Positions 1-11,452 of a DNA stretch of 64,000 nucleotides are shown here, in pieces. The stretch spans positions 372,001-436,000 of the forward strand of contig NW_026705770.1 of the NCBI RefSeq assembly GCF_029867415.1, read 5' to 3'. The notes under the pieces were generated by a model. The model had not been told where the DNA came from, ran no database searches, and saw only the letters and a list, made by a program, of their open reading frames with translations. Source of the DNA: Vicia villosa. Its lineage: Eukaryota > Streptophyta > Magnoliopsida > Fabales > Fabaceae. Numbering within the stretch: position 1 is the stretch's first letter; every line of letters begins with the position of its first letter. The position numbers and the translations under genes were made by a program.

Positions 1-2907
1 TGATCCCATGGTCATTGCATTCACCATTTGAAAAATATGACCAAAGACATTACAGGTCATTTTCAAAGTCAACAAAAAGACACTTTTTTCAAAAGGACAC
101 CCAAGGAGCATCAAAAATCATTTTGACATGAGACCAAAGATATTGGTTAGAGGACTCTTTGAGGTTTCCAAAAAGTGCAAGAACTCCTTCATATGACAAA
201 AATTGAGGGATTTACACCTTGTTGAAGTTGGCTAAATTTTGGGAAAATGCATGAAACCAACATTGCTCAAAAATGTATTTTTTCCAAATGGGGCCAAGTT
301 TTCATGGTTCAAACATGTTTGCCATGTTATTATGGGCCTCCCACGACCAAGACAAAGCCCACACCATTTTTATCCATTTTTGGCTTAATTTTATCTTATT
401 TTAAGATTAAATAAAAAAAGGAAAAATGGAAGGATAATGGATAGCTTGAATTCCAAGCATGACTCATCAAGAGAATCATTCAACTCTGTCCCAAGCCAAA
501 GTACAGCAGAGGGAGAGAAGAAAATCAAGCCATAGTGGCTTAAATGCCAAGCTACACATGTGGAAAAAGTCAAGATTCCAACAAAGGCATAAATGCTTCT
601 TAGCTTATCTTCTAAGCACTTCAATGCTTATAAAAGGGCTAGCATGCTTCAGTAATCCAAAGAGAACGAATTGAGAGAAAAACTCTTGCTTGTAACACAC
701 TTGTAACATCTTAAAATATTCAAAGAATTTTGAAATTCGAATTCTAAGTTTAAGCTAGTTTTAATACAAAGTAAACACTCAAACACGTTCCTTGAACTTC
801 ACTGAACCTATCCAGATCATCTGCAAGCTTTGAAACTCACTGAATCAAGCACTACAGGTCACGATTTGTTCAAACAAAAACCAATTCGTATCTCATAATA
901 CATGCATATTTAACAAGATGTAGACATATATTTGAGCTTAGTTTGATGTCCTGATCATTTCTGGACACTTAATTAAGGTTTGGTTGCTTATATAGGAAGA
1001 TACCATTCTAGGGTTCATAAACTAAATTTTAGGGCTTTCCATTAGAAGCAAAATTAGGTGAAATTGATGGCATATTCAAACTCAGTGAGCCAAACCCAGT
1101 TGAATGAACATGTCGCGCCAAATTTCTTTTCAGGTTTACCCCTATTCGCTATTTTGCAGGTTTGAAGCTCATCAATTACAGCGCTTCTCTCATAAAAGCG
1201 CTGTTAAAAGAGGTGTCTGGAGGTTGAAGACGAAGACGTGTCTTCCCCCCATTGGATCAGACGCGCGCGTTTTTTTAAATATAACCCTTGGTTTCAGTGT
1301 TTGCAGGCGCGTCATAAATGGTGGTCCCTCACCATCTGAGCCATCAGATCTCATTTAATGACTCATCCAACGCATCAGATTGAATCCCCATACCATGGAC
1401 TTTATGGAATTTCCACATCTGATCAGTATCCTTTTATTTTCTATTTTATTTTAATTTCTTTGCAAAATTAATTAAAAATAGTTTTAAAAATCCAAAAAAT
1501 AATCAAAAAATATTTTTAGACTTCTAAAATAATGTTTTATTTTCTGAAATAAAAATATTTTATTTTTCTTTATAATTTCAATATTTTGCATAATTAATTA
1601 GTATATGTTTATATATTTGCTTTTTAATTATCTTAACCAATCAAAAAAATCATAAAAAAAATTGTTCTTTATATTAAATATTGTTTATATACTATAAACT
1701 AATTTTATACATATTTTGAATAATTTTCTCTTCAAGTTTTAATTATTTGTATAATTATTTGCATAATTATGTTTTAATTAGCTTAATAAATCCCAAATCA
1801 ATTTCAAAAATTCCAAAAAAATTAGTTTTGTTTTAAAATTAATTGACAAATATTTTGTACATACTTTAAATTTAAGTTCTAGGTCTAAATCTATTTTCAT
1901 CTTTTTTCTTCATTTTAATTTAATTAATCATGCATTAATTATAATTAAAATCAATCATAAAAAAATCCAAAAATATGTCTTTTATTTTTCTTGCAATTTA
2001 AATTCCTAGATAAATGTATAGGATGTCAAAATCATGTAAATAGGCTTAGTTTACATTTCCTGCACAATCGATGTAATAGCGTAGATTTACTTTCCGCACT
2101 TTACATTTCCGCATTTTAATTTCCAGCAAATATAAACTGCGTATATGTCAAAGATAAAATTGAACCGTTAGATCACTAACTTCAAAGATAAAATATCTGA
2201 ATCCAATCACAATCACACTTGCACCTTTTAAGGTAATCCCTTCTCATTCTTTTCAAAATCAAAGTCAAAATTCTACTGTTTCGAGTACAAAATCGAACCT
2301 TTTGTTTGTATCCGGTGAAAGGATAGATTTTTAAAGGAAATAGGATAAAGACCTTACAACTCAGGGTAGACCTCCTAGTTTGCGTGCTCAAATCAAAACA
2401 AACAAAATTCTCATACACTGTTGTTTTTCAAAACAAAACTTTCCAAAAAGACAATATTTTGTATACATCCAAACACGGATCATTATAAAGTTAACGTTCT
2501 TTTCAAAACATCTTTCGAAAGATAAACAAACATTTTGTATACATCCGCACAAGGATCATTACAAATTCAATTTACAAAGGTATTTGAAACCACATATGAG
2601 CATTCTAAAGCAATTGAAAAGTAATCGAAAAACAAGTGAGCTAAGCAAACTTAAGAGCCCATGGATAACCATGGATACAAAGGGTGCTAACACCTTCCCT
2701 TTGTATAACCTACCCCCTTACCCAGAATTTCTTAAAGGTCTTTTTTCTGTTTCTTTTATAAACCTTTCCTTAATTGGATAAAATAAAAGGTCGGTGGCGA
2801 CTCTGTGAATTTTCAAAAATGCGAAAGCATTAAGCGATAAAAAAGAGTCAGTTCACGTATCTCTCCCGCTCAGAGGTATGGCCCGAAAAAAACGGAGGTC
2901 CACAGCA
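1..2907 (+). mobile_element. Ogre/Tat-type LTR, 3' part (cut by window edge)
   Basis: Start of window to about 2907 reads as the U3-R-U5 part of a Ty3-gypsy Ogre/Tat LTR. Seen directly: phrases such as 'acattacaggtc' and 'aaagtcaac' near base 50 recur in the Ogre LTRs at 24470 and 31890. A TATA-like box (cttataaaagggc) lies near 627. The block 2645-2790 (ccatggataaccatgg, 'caccttccctttgtataacc', 'aataaaag..tcggtggcgactc') recurs at 34608-34750 and, inverted, at 46660-46800. The middle (1430-2050) is very AT-rich and has no coding signal. The exact LTR end is not visible because a LINE fragment abuts it. Short ORFs here, such as 2380-2781, are chance. Confidence 0.75.
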
Positions 2908-2908
2908 G

Positions 2909-3550
2909 GTGAAAGCTACACACTCTTGGATGATCAAGAGTATCATCAAGCTTAGAGAGATTGCTACAACTAATGACTACTGGGCAAAGAGTCTTCAAAG
3001 GAAAATTTTCAAGACTAATGATATGTATGCTGAAATCCATGGTAGTGACATTGATAGGGACTGGAAAACAATGTTCTACCATAACTATGCCCGGCCTCGA
3101 GCATGTTTCATTACTTGGTTGGTTTTTTGGGGGCGCCTTCCTACCAAGGATAGACTAGCAAAGATTCAAATCATCACTGATGGTATATGTAATTTCTGTG
3201 GTGAGCAGGAGAATTTGACACACTTGTTTTTTCAGTGTAGGTACACTGCCCATATATGGCAACGCATTCTGATTTGGATAGGGTATCAGAGAAATAGTGG
3301 AGATTGGACACAGGAAAAACTTTGGCTCAGCTTGGAATCGAAAAAGAAGGGATGGCGAAGGGTTTTGTTGCGCATGACTGCTACAGAAACTATCTATCAT
3401 CTGTGGCAGGCCAGGAATGCCCTTTGTTTTGAGCAAATAACACCGAGTCCGGATATCGTTCATCAAATCCAATCTGCAGTGGTTTTGCGGGCTCAATCCA
3501 TCAAATGCTTAAAAAATCATGTTCATCTAGTATCTTTGGAGATTAGATGA
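2909..3550 (+). pseudogene. LINE ORF2 C-terminus with zf-RVT zinc-binding domain
   Basis: The open frame of 213 codons matches the C-terminal zinc-binding region of plant LINE/RTE-like reverse transcriptases (zf-RVT family). Visible features: an aromatic-rich stretch (ARPRACFITWLVFWGRLPTK), then a C-x2-C...H-x4-C zinc site (CNFCGEQENLTHLFFQC) at about residues 95-111, then W-rich helices (HIWQRILIWIGYQ; IYHLWQARNALCFEQ). The reverse transcriptase and endonuclease domains are absent. The first ATG is arbitrary, because the frame is open into the truncation point. The product would be an inactive fragment. The family assignment is from established domain knowledge. Confidence 0.85.
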
Positions 3551-3655
3551 TTACCTGGTCTTGTAGTATGTTTGATTTGTTTTGGTTGCCTGGATCTTTT
3601 TGATCGGCATTTGTACTTGACTGTTTTGGTAATAAAATTATATATTTTACTCCAA

Positions 3656-3656
3656 A

Positions 3657-3702
<46 letters not shown>
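3656..3702 (+). repeat. (AAT)n microsatellite, LINE tail
   Basis: About 15 AAT units follow directly after the LINE 3' end (ttttactccaaaaata). This fits a LINE with a simple-repeat tail instead of pure poly(A). Confidence 0.85.
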
Positions 3703-3910
3703 TAGAGCCACTACTATAAAATTTAAAATAATAATCATAACATTAAGGTTTAAATTATACAACATTATTGAAATAAAAAATATTATTCTCAATGCCTCCA
3801 ATTATTAACTTTATTTTAAAATGTTATCTTATCCCTTTAATTCTCACCTTTTTAATTACATTTATTTTATTATATTTATAACTTTTATTTATAGAGGTCA
3901 ACTTTTTAGC
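3703..3910 (+). repeat. AT-rich dispersed repeat, copy 1
   Basis: The segment from 'atagagccactactataaaat' to 'atagaggtcaa' is closely matched by 19163-19435. Both copies directly follow an (AAT)n tract. No coding signal. It may be an old non-coding element or a flank duplicated together with the AAT tract. 3911-4020 holds nothing recognisable. Confidence 0.7.
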
Positions 3911-4029
3911 ATCTTTTAATGTAAAACATTCTACCATTTATTTTTGCTTTTATCGATTAAAATAAGAGATAAATTAAAATTAAAAAAATATTATAACAAA
4001 GTCTCTTAAAAATTTATGATACTTTCATA

Positions 4030-4077
4030 GAGGAATACTAAGCACAGTGGCTCGCACACTCTCTTTTAACCACTCGC
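4030..4077 (+). repeat. MULE left TIR (48 bp)
   Basis: Begins gaggaatactaagcacagt and ends tttaaccactcgc. It is inverted against 11004-11051 with 6 mismatches. Directly preceded by the target duplication actttcata. Confidence 0.9.
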
Positions 4078-4816
4078 GGGATAATACGTACATGTTGCAA
4101 TTTTCTTTTATTATTTACTTGTTACTGCCTTAGCCAGTTTACATGCCCACTATATTTTAATATGCACCGGTTGTCACTTTTTTTCTCTTTCTTTAAGATC
4201 TCACGTTGCTGCATCATTCTTTTTATAATTTATTTTTTATTTTTTTTAATATAGGACAAAATAAATATAAACTATTTATGGATAACTTAACGGTGCACAT
4301 ATGCACATAGTATGTCTACACAGTGGAGATTTTCTATCTTCATATTCAATAATTATAAACTTTATCTATTAACTAAGTTGCATCCATACATCTAACACTA
4401 ATAGAACAAATATGAACTTATGAAATTAATTAAGTTTCACCAAAACACAATAACTAATACAAAAATAAATATCAAATTCAGACATCAATTCTTTTACAAA
4501 ATAAACTAAGTTATCAAATTAACTTAATATTTTAAGAGACTTTAAGAGGTGATGTCTAAACTAAGTTATCCATAAATAGTTTAATTAACCAAATGTGAAA
4601 TACTAACTCATACACCTCTTATACCATTGTTGTTGATGCATCAATCGCTTTCATGTAACTACGTCAAGTGCAAACTTCATTTTCCACCACTGATACTGTT
4701 GTTTCTTTTTCAATAACTACAGGCTTCATTTTCACATAACCATATCACCAAAAAAAAAGACAACTATGAGATTAAGTTATATAAAAACAAAAAAAATTTA
4801 AAATCATAATAAATTA
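4078..4816. other. MULE subterminal non-coding DNA
   Basis: AT-rich spacer between the left TIR and the Stowaway MITE. No ORF, RNA gene or further repeat structure was recognised. Confidence 0.6.
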
Positions 4817-5099
4817 CTCCCTCCGTTCCTTTTTAAGTGTCGTTTTAGTAAAATGCTCTTCAACCAAGATAGTTGATTATTAGAGTTATTTTTTCTATTA
4901 TACCCTTATTCATTTTTCTCTTTCCAAATAAATTCAATCATTCACTCTCTTTTTCCAATAACTAATTGAAAAATTTGAGGTGGAGTTATTGAGAAAACAA
5001 GGGTATAAATGACAAATTATAACATTAAATTATAAAACGACACTTAAATAGGAACAAAAAAATTCTTCTAAAACGACACTTAAAAAGGAACGGAGGGAG
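4817..5099. mobile_element. Stowaway-type MITE (Tc1/mariner)
   Basis: Begins ctccctccgttcctttttaa and ends with its inverse (aaaaaggaacggagggag), with TA on both sides (4815-4816, 5100-5101). TIRs are about 30 bp, total 283 bp, no ORF. These are the canonical Stowaway features. It sits inside the MULE and is therefore younger than it. Confidence 0.92.
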
Positions 5100-5229
5100 T
5101 AATAAAGTCTAACCTTTTTCACTCTACCACTATATGTTCTCTTATGACCTTTCTCTATTCCACTCTTTATTCTTTTTGGAGTCCCTTTTGTTTTTGACAC
5201 TTTTGGATCAAGTAATTTCTTCTCGAGTA

Positions 5230-5262
5230 ACTAGTAGAAGACCCGTGCGTTCGCACGGGTGC
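5230..5262 (-). other. Helitron A 3' terminus: hairpin plus CTAGT
   Basis: A 9-bp perfect stem with a 2-nt loop, then a short AT spacer and CTAGT. The ends at 14202 and 18927 share the tail tcttctactagt and the same hairpin position. Confidence 0.88.
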
Positions 5263-5512
5263 CTTCATTTATATCTTAGATGTTGATCACTTCAAAAATA
5301 AGTAATATGGTGATAGTGACTCGTGCATCCGCAAATATAAATTCATTTATATTTTAAATCATTTTATAAGGCGTGATCACTTCAAAAAAAATAGTATTCT
5401 GTTGATGGTGACTCGTGCATCAGCACAGATAAATTCATTCATATCTTATGATTATTTGATAAGGCATGATCACTTAAAAAAACCTAGTATTATAATGCTA
5501 GTGACCCGTGAA
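5240..5512 (-). repeat. Subterminal tandem repeat of Helitron A
   Basis: Three tandem units of about 78, 92 and 93 bp start at 5240, 5318 and 5410, with a fourth beginning at 5503. Each starts 'gac(c/t)cgtgc' (the left arm of the terminal hairpin) and contains 'gatcactt..aaa'. The Helitron terminal hairpin region has thus been tandemly multiplied, with only the outermost hairpin intact. Confidence 0.75.
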
Positions 5513-6654
5513 ATTAAAAATTTAATTATTTTTAATAATGTATTGCAATCGAATATTTATTTATTTACTATTAATATTATTATAATATAAATAATTATCA
5601 TATAAAATACAATTAAATGCAAATCTAAATTTGAAATGAATATTTAATTTTAAAATAAATAATAATTATTATATAGAATCAATTGCATTAACCAAGTACA
5701 ATTGAGACCAAAAATGTAATTAAACAAAAATAATGGGTCAATTGGTCAATGTCTTGATAATTAAACAAATTAAACAAAAGATTGTACAAACACAACTGAT
5801 TTTCTTTCACCATGAAATTGTCTCAACTTCCATGAAATTCTCAATTCAACCAAAAAAAACTAATTTGTGTATAATAATAAGATACCTAATAGAAAGAGTG
5901 GTATTCCAACAATTATAGGTCCCCATTGATCTATTGATCTATTAGCAATCTAATGTATACCAAAGGATGGAAGCTCAGCAAGTAGTTCCACAAAAAATTT
6001 GTTTATACTTTTATATATTATTTGAAAGGGGCAAAAGGTATATAAGATTAAATAAGTCATCATGAATGTCTATAAAAACCATTACATATTGTTTATCCTG
6101 CTAGTGATTAAAAACAGGTCCTAAGAACAACAAAACTGAACTCGACCCTTATTACATAAAATACCACCTAAACTAACTATTAACTACCCAACCATTACAT
6201 ATACCACATTCACCATGGGCATTCCCATTTTCCATTTTCCATGGGCATAATAAAGACAAAGGTATGTGATTGGTGAGAAAAACATACCAACAGAACCAAG
6301 TGATGGTGCAACAAAGTTCATATTTACCACTGAACAATACACTTAATAAACAACAATATTTTTATAGCCTTACATAGTTATGAGGACCAATACTAAATAA
6401 GCAGAGTTTAGCACTTTGTCTGTCATAACAAAAAACAATAGAAACAATTAGGGGCTGCTAAGTTATGATAACAGTAGAAACAATTAAGGGTTGCTGCTTA
6501 AGTTTCACCCGGTTTGCAGCTGCTTCTAGAGTAACATGATCTCCCCACTCTCCTGGTCTATTGTTACACAAAAGCAAAATATCAAATTAGTGTTACCATC
6601 AATATTTTGCTCTCCAATGAAATCAATGTAAAATTAATTACCAACTAATATCTA
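5513..6654. other. Helitron A interior, non-coding
   Basis: AT-rich DNA with no coding match or RNA gene recognised. Short ORFs (5402-5590, 5733-5918) show no domain features. Confidence 0.55.
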
Positions 6655-6800
6655 ATCTTTTCATCTGCTCGCCTTTAAAACTGCAGCCCATCCTAAGCAT
6701 ATGTCCCCCTTCCGGAAGCTCTACCAAACAAATCCCACAAAGTCCTTCTTCTTCTGGACAATCCTCAGAAGCATCTTTAGAGTGCTTAGTTTTAACATGC
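6655..6800 (-). pseudogene. Captured exon of a RING-variant (RINGv/RING-CH) E3 ligase gene
   Basis: The minus strand encodes an acidic lead (SEDCPEEEGL) followed by CGICLVELPEGGHMLRMGCS and FKGEQ. This matches the first half of the RING-CH zinc site of plant RINGv ubiquitin ligases, where the usual text is CRICL-x-E...L...C-x-C-KGE. The C-x-C pair has become C-S-F, so a zinc ligand is lost, and the second half of the domain (the H/C ligands) is missing. It is a captured fragment and not a working ligase. Family recognition is by motif only. Confidence 0.65.
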
Positions 6801-7022
6801 TTAACTTCTTATAATTTTCCTTTACAGATATGAACAGATTGGAACTTAACAACCTCAACTGCAACTTGAGCAACAGTTAGAACAACTTCAGCTAAAGCAA
6901 TAAGACCAAAATATTGAAAAACTGCAATTAAAAAATAATGAAACTTAATAAAACTGCATGGCTGTTGTGAACAGAAGTTTACATTAGAGCATAACTCTAG
7001 TAAAAAAATAGTTATGCAGAAT

Positions 7023-7460
7023 TTAATCATTAGGTAATAATCTTCTCATAATGAAGATCTTTGGCATGCCGAAAATAGTTGCCAACTTATAAAAGCCATC
7101 ACCAGGGATGTGAATAGATCCAAACCGACAACTTTGGGAAGATGCCACCCCAATCCACGTCTCAAATAGCTGCAGAAGACACAATAAACAGAACATAAAC
7201 GTCTCAACAGCTGCAAAAGTAATGTCTTTGTCGTTTTCCACAAATGCTGCAAGAATGAACAAACAGATCTGTCATCATTGTTCAACTAAGTCAATAAAAA
7301 CACATAAAGAATGTCATAATCCTCACTGTTAAGTAGTACAACCAACATTTACAGCATATAGAGTGACCTTCATAATACACACCTCCTCTAGAAAACCATC
7401 ATCAGGGCAAACAAATTCACAACTCTGCTTAAACAATTCAAGGGCGTCTGCAGCAAATAA
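7023..7460 (-). pseudogene. Captured exon-like segments, product not recognised
   Basis: Two stretches read as exons on the minus strand. 7380-7450 (ADALELFKQSCEFVCPDDGF...) ends in a splice-like context. 7046-7262 contains FVENDKDITFAAVETF and LFETWIGVASSQ, with ag/gt-like boundaries and a T-rich upstream tract. They probably come from the same parent gene as neighbouring captured pieces or a second one; I do not recognise the parent. 7460-8200 continues with intron-like DNA and a purine-rich 5'-UTR-like stretch (8040-8180) on the same strand. Confidence 0.45.
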
Positions 7461-8493
7461 GAACAAAGAAAAATAAACACTTAATTTAAGATGTTGGGAA
7501 TGTCACTATAAACACTTAAACATTAGCTATATATTTAAATCCTACACATCAATAAATCAAGAGAAAACATCAAAGATGGGAAAGTGAGTTTTAACCTCTA
7601 GGATAAATAATATTCATCTATGAGCCACAACTGTCCCTGAACTGATTGGAGTTCCTGGAAATACATATGTATGGTGATGAACATAACAGAAAACCACAAA
7701 TGCAAAATAAATATGATAAAAACATAAAGAAAAAACACTAAAAGAATCACCATGATAAAAGCACTAAAATCATAAACAATGCTCACCACATGTAAATCTT
7801 TCGAAAAGATTTGTTGTTTACTTTCTTCTTTCTTCTGAAATCAAAACCCCTAAAAAAACACCAGAAATTAGAAGAAGCAAACGGAAAATTAAATCATAAC
7901 ACCGTAGATCTAAAAATACGAAGGAGTGCAAATGAAAAAAACAAAAATGAAATCAAAACTCTAAAAAAATGAGAAGGAGTGAAAAAGATTGAAATAAAGA
8001 AGAATTTCTAAGATATCATAGAATCGTAGACAAAGATTGACATGGTTGCTTCAGCAGCGGCGGAAAGAGAGAGGGTTTGAAGGGAAAAGATTGAATTGGC
8101 TAGGGTTTGAAAGGAAAACGGAAAGGAGAAAAGAGAAAATAGTGAGAGAGAAGGAAAAGGTTACCGGAAGAGAGAGAAGGGAAAAATACCTATGCAAGTA
8201 CAATAGATGATTAAACTAACCAATGAGAACGCATGGAGTAATTTTTATTTTGTTAATTACTTGAATAACCTTTAGCAAGGGCAAAAATATTTTGTTGGAA
8301 GGGCAAAAAGGTCAGTTTGGACAACACTTTAGTATTGGGTAGATAGTTGATTTGTTCTTCACTACACTTTCTTTGCTATTTTTCAGTGATTGATTAATGA
8401 TTACACATTGTTTCAAGGCATCTTTAAATGAGTGATATCAAAAGTCAAAACTCTCATTACTCAATGATCCTTCCTCCAACAATTGAATGGCCT

Positions 8494-10321
8494 TTAATTT
8501 TGATATAAAATATCATATCTATCCTTACTAGAACAAGTATCTTCATTCATTTTTCTTTTGTGTAGACTTCTAATATCCTTTGTCCATCTTCTTAATATAT
8601 AGTGTGGCGGGACAGTAAAGACACCATTAGATTGGAGGATCATTAATGAGTATCTACAAAGATATCCATTATACTCAAACAAGTGACATGCACACAAAAT
8701 TTCCTCTTTAATTTCATCCCACTCTACAACAAATTCTTCATTCTTCTCAAAATCAAATATTGTAAAATAAGTGGGTTGATTATCTACCTTATTCATAAGA
8801 TGACATCCAGATAATCCCATAACTTTAACTTGGAATTTTTTTAATACTGCATGTGTATAAATATTTGACATTTGCTTCTCAAAAGGTGATGGAGTCTTAA
8901 GAGTGGGTTGCTTGTGCCATGTATTAAAATCAGCTTGCATTTCTACTTCTTCTCTGTCTTGTAGAGCAACTTTATATTTTTCAACAAATTCCTTCAAAGT
9001 TGTTTTCTTGCTTACATATTTGTCAAAAAAGAGTTGATGCTCTCTGATCTTTGAGTTGTTGACAACCCACCAAAAAATGTATCTTTCATGTAAGTAGGAA
9101 TCCAATGTTCACGTTATTCATATAAAGATTGAATCCAACCATCCTCAGATAGTTGAAATTTTTCTATCATTTCTTTCCATTTATCTTTAAAGAGTTGTAT
9201 TGAACGAGACTTGTAAATGCATGTGTTAAAATATCCCACAAAATCCTCATGTTTTCTTATTACATGACTAAGCTTCTCAGGCACCTTTCTAAGTATATGC
9301 CAAAGACAAAAACGATGTCGAACATTTGGAAATACCTCTTTAATAGCCACTTTCATTGCTCTATCTTGGTCGATTATAATTACATTTGGAGGCTTGCCAC
9401 CCATTTCCCTAAGCCATGTTTTCATCAACCATATGAAAGTATCTGAAAACCCATTCGCTAGTAATGCACAACCAAGCAACCTTGACTAAAAATGATTATT
9501 CACACCAATGAAAGGAGCAAATGGCATTTTATATTTGTTTGTGATATATGTTGTATCGAATGATATCACATCTCTGAAATCTTGATAATCATTTCTACCA
9601 TTTGCATCCACCCAAAATACATTTTTTAAGCGGCCATCATCATCCAAATCAACTGCATAAAAGAATCTTGAATTTTCTTCTTGCATAAGCATAAAACACT
9701 CCAACATTGCATTTGCATCTCCTGATTCTAAATACAAACGACGATCCTTATCTACATGATTTCTAATATCTTTCTCCAAGCAACCAACTTTCTCATATCC
9801 TCCTTGTTGTTTGGCCATTGCGGCATAAATTTGACTTGTTCTCACACCAACATTTTGCAAAGTTTCAATACATTTCTTTTGAGATTTATTGATGGTTCTA
9901 TGACAAGAGAAATAATGTGCATATGTTGGGAAAACATCATGATTTTGGTCTTTGATAAAGTCATGGACAATCCATTTTCCATCGCACTTTATTTTAATAT
10001 GTAAGGAAGCTTTGCATTCCACCTTCAAACAAGGACGTGGATTTTGTGCGCTGGAGTCTCGTTTTTTCCCATATCTTGTGCAAGCATATTTCACATCAAT
10101 AAATTATTTTAAAATTTTTGAACGACGACTACTCTTAGTGCATACACCAAACTCGACACATTTATCATAACATGCATAGAAAGAATAAGCATCTTCCTTA
10201 GACTCAAATTCCATTCCAATGCAAGGTTCTTGAAGATTTTAACCTTCAAATCACCAATATATGATTCATTATTGATACTCTCATTAGCAATACACTCTTC
10301 ATTTTCATCAAAGGGTTCCAT
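8494..10321 (-). pseudogene. FAR1/FRS-type MULE transposase pseudogene
   Basis: The reading frame runs right to left. An N-terminal FAR1 zinc-binding domain (EFESKEDAYSFYACY near 10215; YACTRYGKKRD near 10085) is followed by the MULE transposase core (VISFDTTYITNKYKMPFAPF near 9550, IIIDQDRAMK near 9380, HRFCLWHILRKVPEK near 9310). A SWIM zinc finger (CACHLFEYNGYLCRYSL) lies near 8680-8630. Domain order matches FAR1/FHY3/FRS proteins and their parental MULE transposases (DNA binding plus cut-and-paste DDE chemistry). Breaks: stops TAA 10104-10106, TAG 9486-9488 and TAA 9114-9116 in the core frame, a -1 shift at the A-run 9025-9030, and a frame change near 10235. The SWIM C-x-H ends as CRY, so the histidine ligand is lost. 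Dead copy; the parent was the autonomous MULE 4030-11051. Confidence 0.9.
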
Positions 10322-10327
10322 TAATTC

Positions 10328-10330
<3 letters not shown>

Positions 10331-10409
<79 letters not shown>
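10331..10409. repeat. (TA)n microsatellite
   Basis: About 39 uninterrupted AT units directly upstream of the FRS pseudogene. Confidence 0.95.
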
Positions 10410-10413
<4 letters not shown>

Positions 10414-11003
10414 AACAGAATAGTAGATTATTAATCAATATATCAACAAAAAAAATCATGTTGTCACACTAAGTATTGTTATATATAAAGCACAAAAAAA
10501 TATTACATATAAAAATCTGCAACTTAAAGAAGAGAAAAAGGTACAGTTTTTTTAATTGAGAAAGTGAAAATAAAAAAGAGTCAGTACCATATCTCTAACT
10601 CATCAATTTATAAGAGAAATAGAGACAGTGTTTGTTAATCAAGAAAGTGAAAAAAAATCAATAGCATATCACACATTTGGAAATTGAATCAGAAACACAA
10701 ATAGTTTATTAAGAAAAAAGTGTACTTTAGTACCTTTAATTTGTTTCTTCTTATCAATCATCCAATCCTCCACCTTTATTTAAAGTGAAAAAATGATGAG
10801 TTTAGAAAGGATATGGTGTCAGACTTGCAGCAATAGTGTAGAGACGTTCTAGCTTTGGAATGAAGAATTTTGACCACTTGCAAATATAACGTCTCACATA
10901 CTAATAAAAAATAATAAAAAATTATATAATAAATGCTTATTTTGTGGAGCCGGTTACCAAATATACCATTATAAAAAAAGGAGGAACGTGTACAAATAAT
11001 GTG
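10410..11003. other. MULE 5' non-coding region
   Basis: AT-rich spacer between the transposase start and the right TIR. It should contain the old transposase promoter, but no clear TATA/start pair can be assigned. Confidence 0.5.
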
Positions 11004-11051
11004 GCGAGTGGTTAAAAGAGAGTGTGTGACCGACTGTACTTAGCATTCTTC
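11004..11051 (-). repeat. MULE right TIR (48 bp)
   Basis: gcgagtggttaaaagagagt...tagcattcttc is the inverse of 4030-4077. It is followed by the target duplication acttttata (11052-11060). Confidence 0.9.
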
Positions 11052-11452
11052 ACTTTTATATTATAATTTTCAAAGCTAAATTTTGATATTATAAGATAAA
11101 ATTTATATTTATCTATATCCCATCAAAAAAAACATCTCACGTAAAAAATAGAATAAAAATACTTTTATCAAATATCTCTTATATTTCTTAATTGACATTC
11201 AATTTTTTAATTTTCTTTAACTATTCATTAAATTGTCCGTTTCAAACTTTTTATTTTTTTAACTTCTCACATTTATAAATTCATGATTGTCACGATGACA
11301 ACCCTGGCCATGTGTCATCATGATAGCAACCCTTTGTACAAACCCTAATTAGGTTATCAACTACCTAACTAATAATGGAACATGCCATCAATCATCCTAT
11401 AATACCCTTTAAGTCAAATTTCATTTACACCATTTGATGTCTTTTTATGTAA

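Larger units (their letters stand above)
2908..3702 (+). mobile_element. 5'-truncated LINE (non-LTR retrotransposon)
   Basis: Only the last ~640 coding bases of ORF2 plus a 3' UTR and an (AAT)n tail remain. 5' truncation with a 3' simple-repeat tail is the usual outcome of target-primed reverse transcription. No clear target-site duplication was found: the sequence after the tail belongs to a repeat also seen at 19163. Confidence 0.8.
5230..8350 (-). mobile_element. Non-autonomous Helitron A (gene-capturing)
   Basis: The minus-strand 3' end is a hairpin (acccgtgcg-tt-cgcacgggt, 5241-5260) followed 6 nt later by cttctactagt, ending CTAGT at 5230 with a T (minus strand) next to it. This is the Helitron 3' signature. 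The proposed 5' end at 8350 reads TCAACTATCTACCC on the minus strand after an A. It resembles the proposed starts of Helitrons B (TCAACTACCTAAC, 11357) and C (TCTATCTACTATC, 14241). No Rep/helicase is present, so it is non-autonomous. Captured exon-like DNA lies at 6655-8200 in the same orientation. The 3' end is solid; the 5' end is inferred. Confidence 0.78.
4030..11051 (-). mobile_element. Mutator-like element (MULE) with FAR1-type transposase
   Basis: A 7.0-kb element is bounded by 48-bp terminal inverted repeats (42 of 48 match by eye). A 9-bp target duplication with one mismatch, actttcata (4021-4029) and acttttata (11052-11060), flanks it. 9-bp duplications and MULE-type transposase agree with superfamily Mutator. 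Its transposase gene is on the minus strand at 8494-10321. Nested inside are a Stowaway MITE (4817-5099) and a Helitron (5230-8350). Without those insertions the element would be about 3.6 kb. It is certainly inactive, since the transposase has stops and frameshifts. Confidence 0.87.

Noticed and set aside
2380..2781. 133-codon ORF in the first LTR
   Set aside because: No domain, and it covers LTR R/U5 blocks that are non-coding in the other LTR copies.
8494..10321. Functional FRS transcription-factor gene
   Set aside because: At least three in-frame stops and two frame changes; it lies within a MULE with TIRs.
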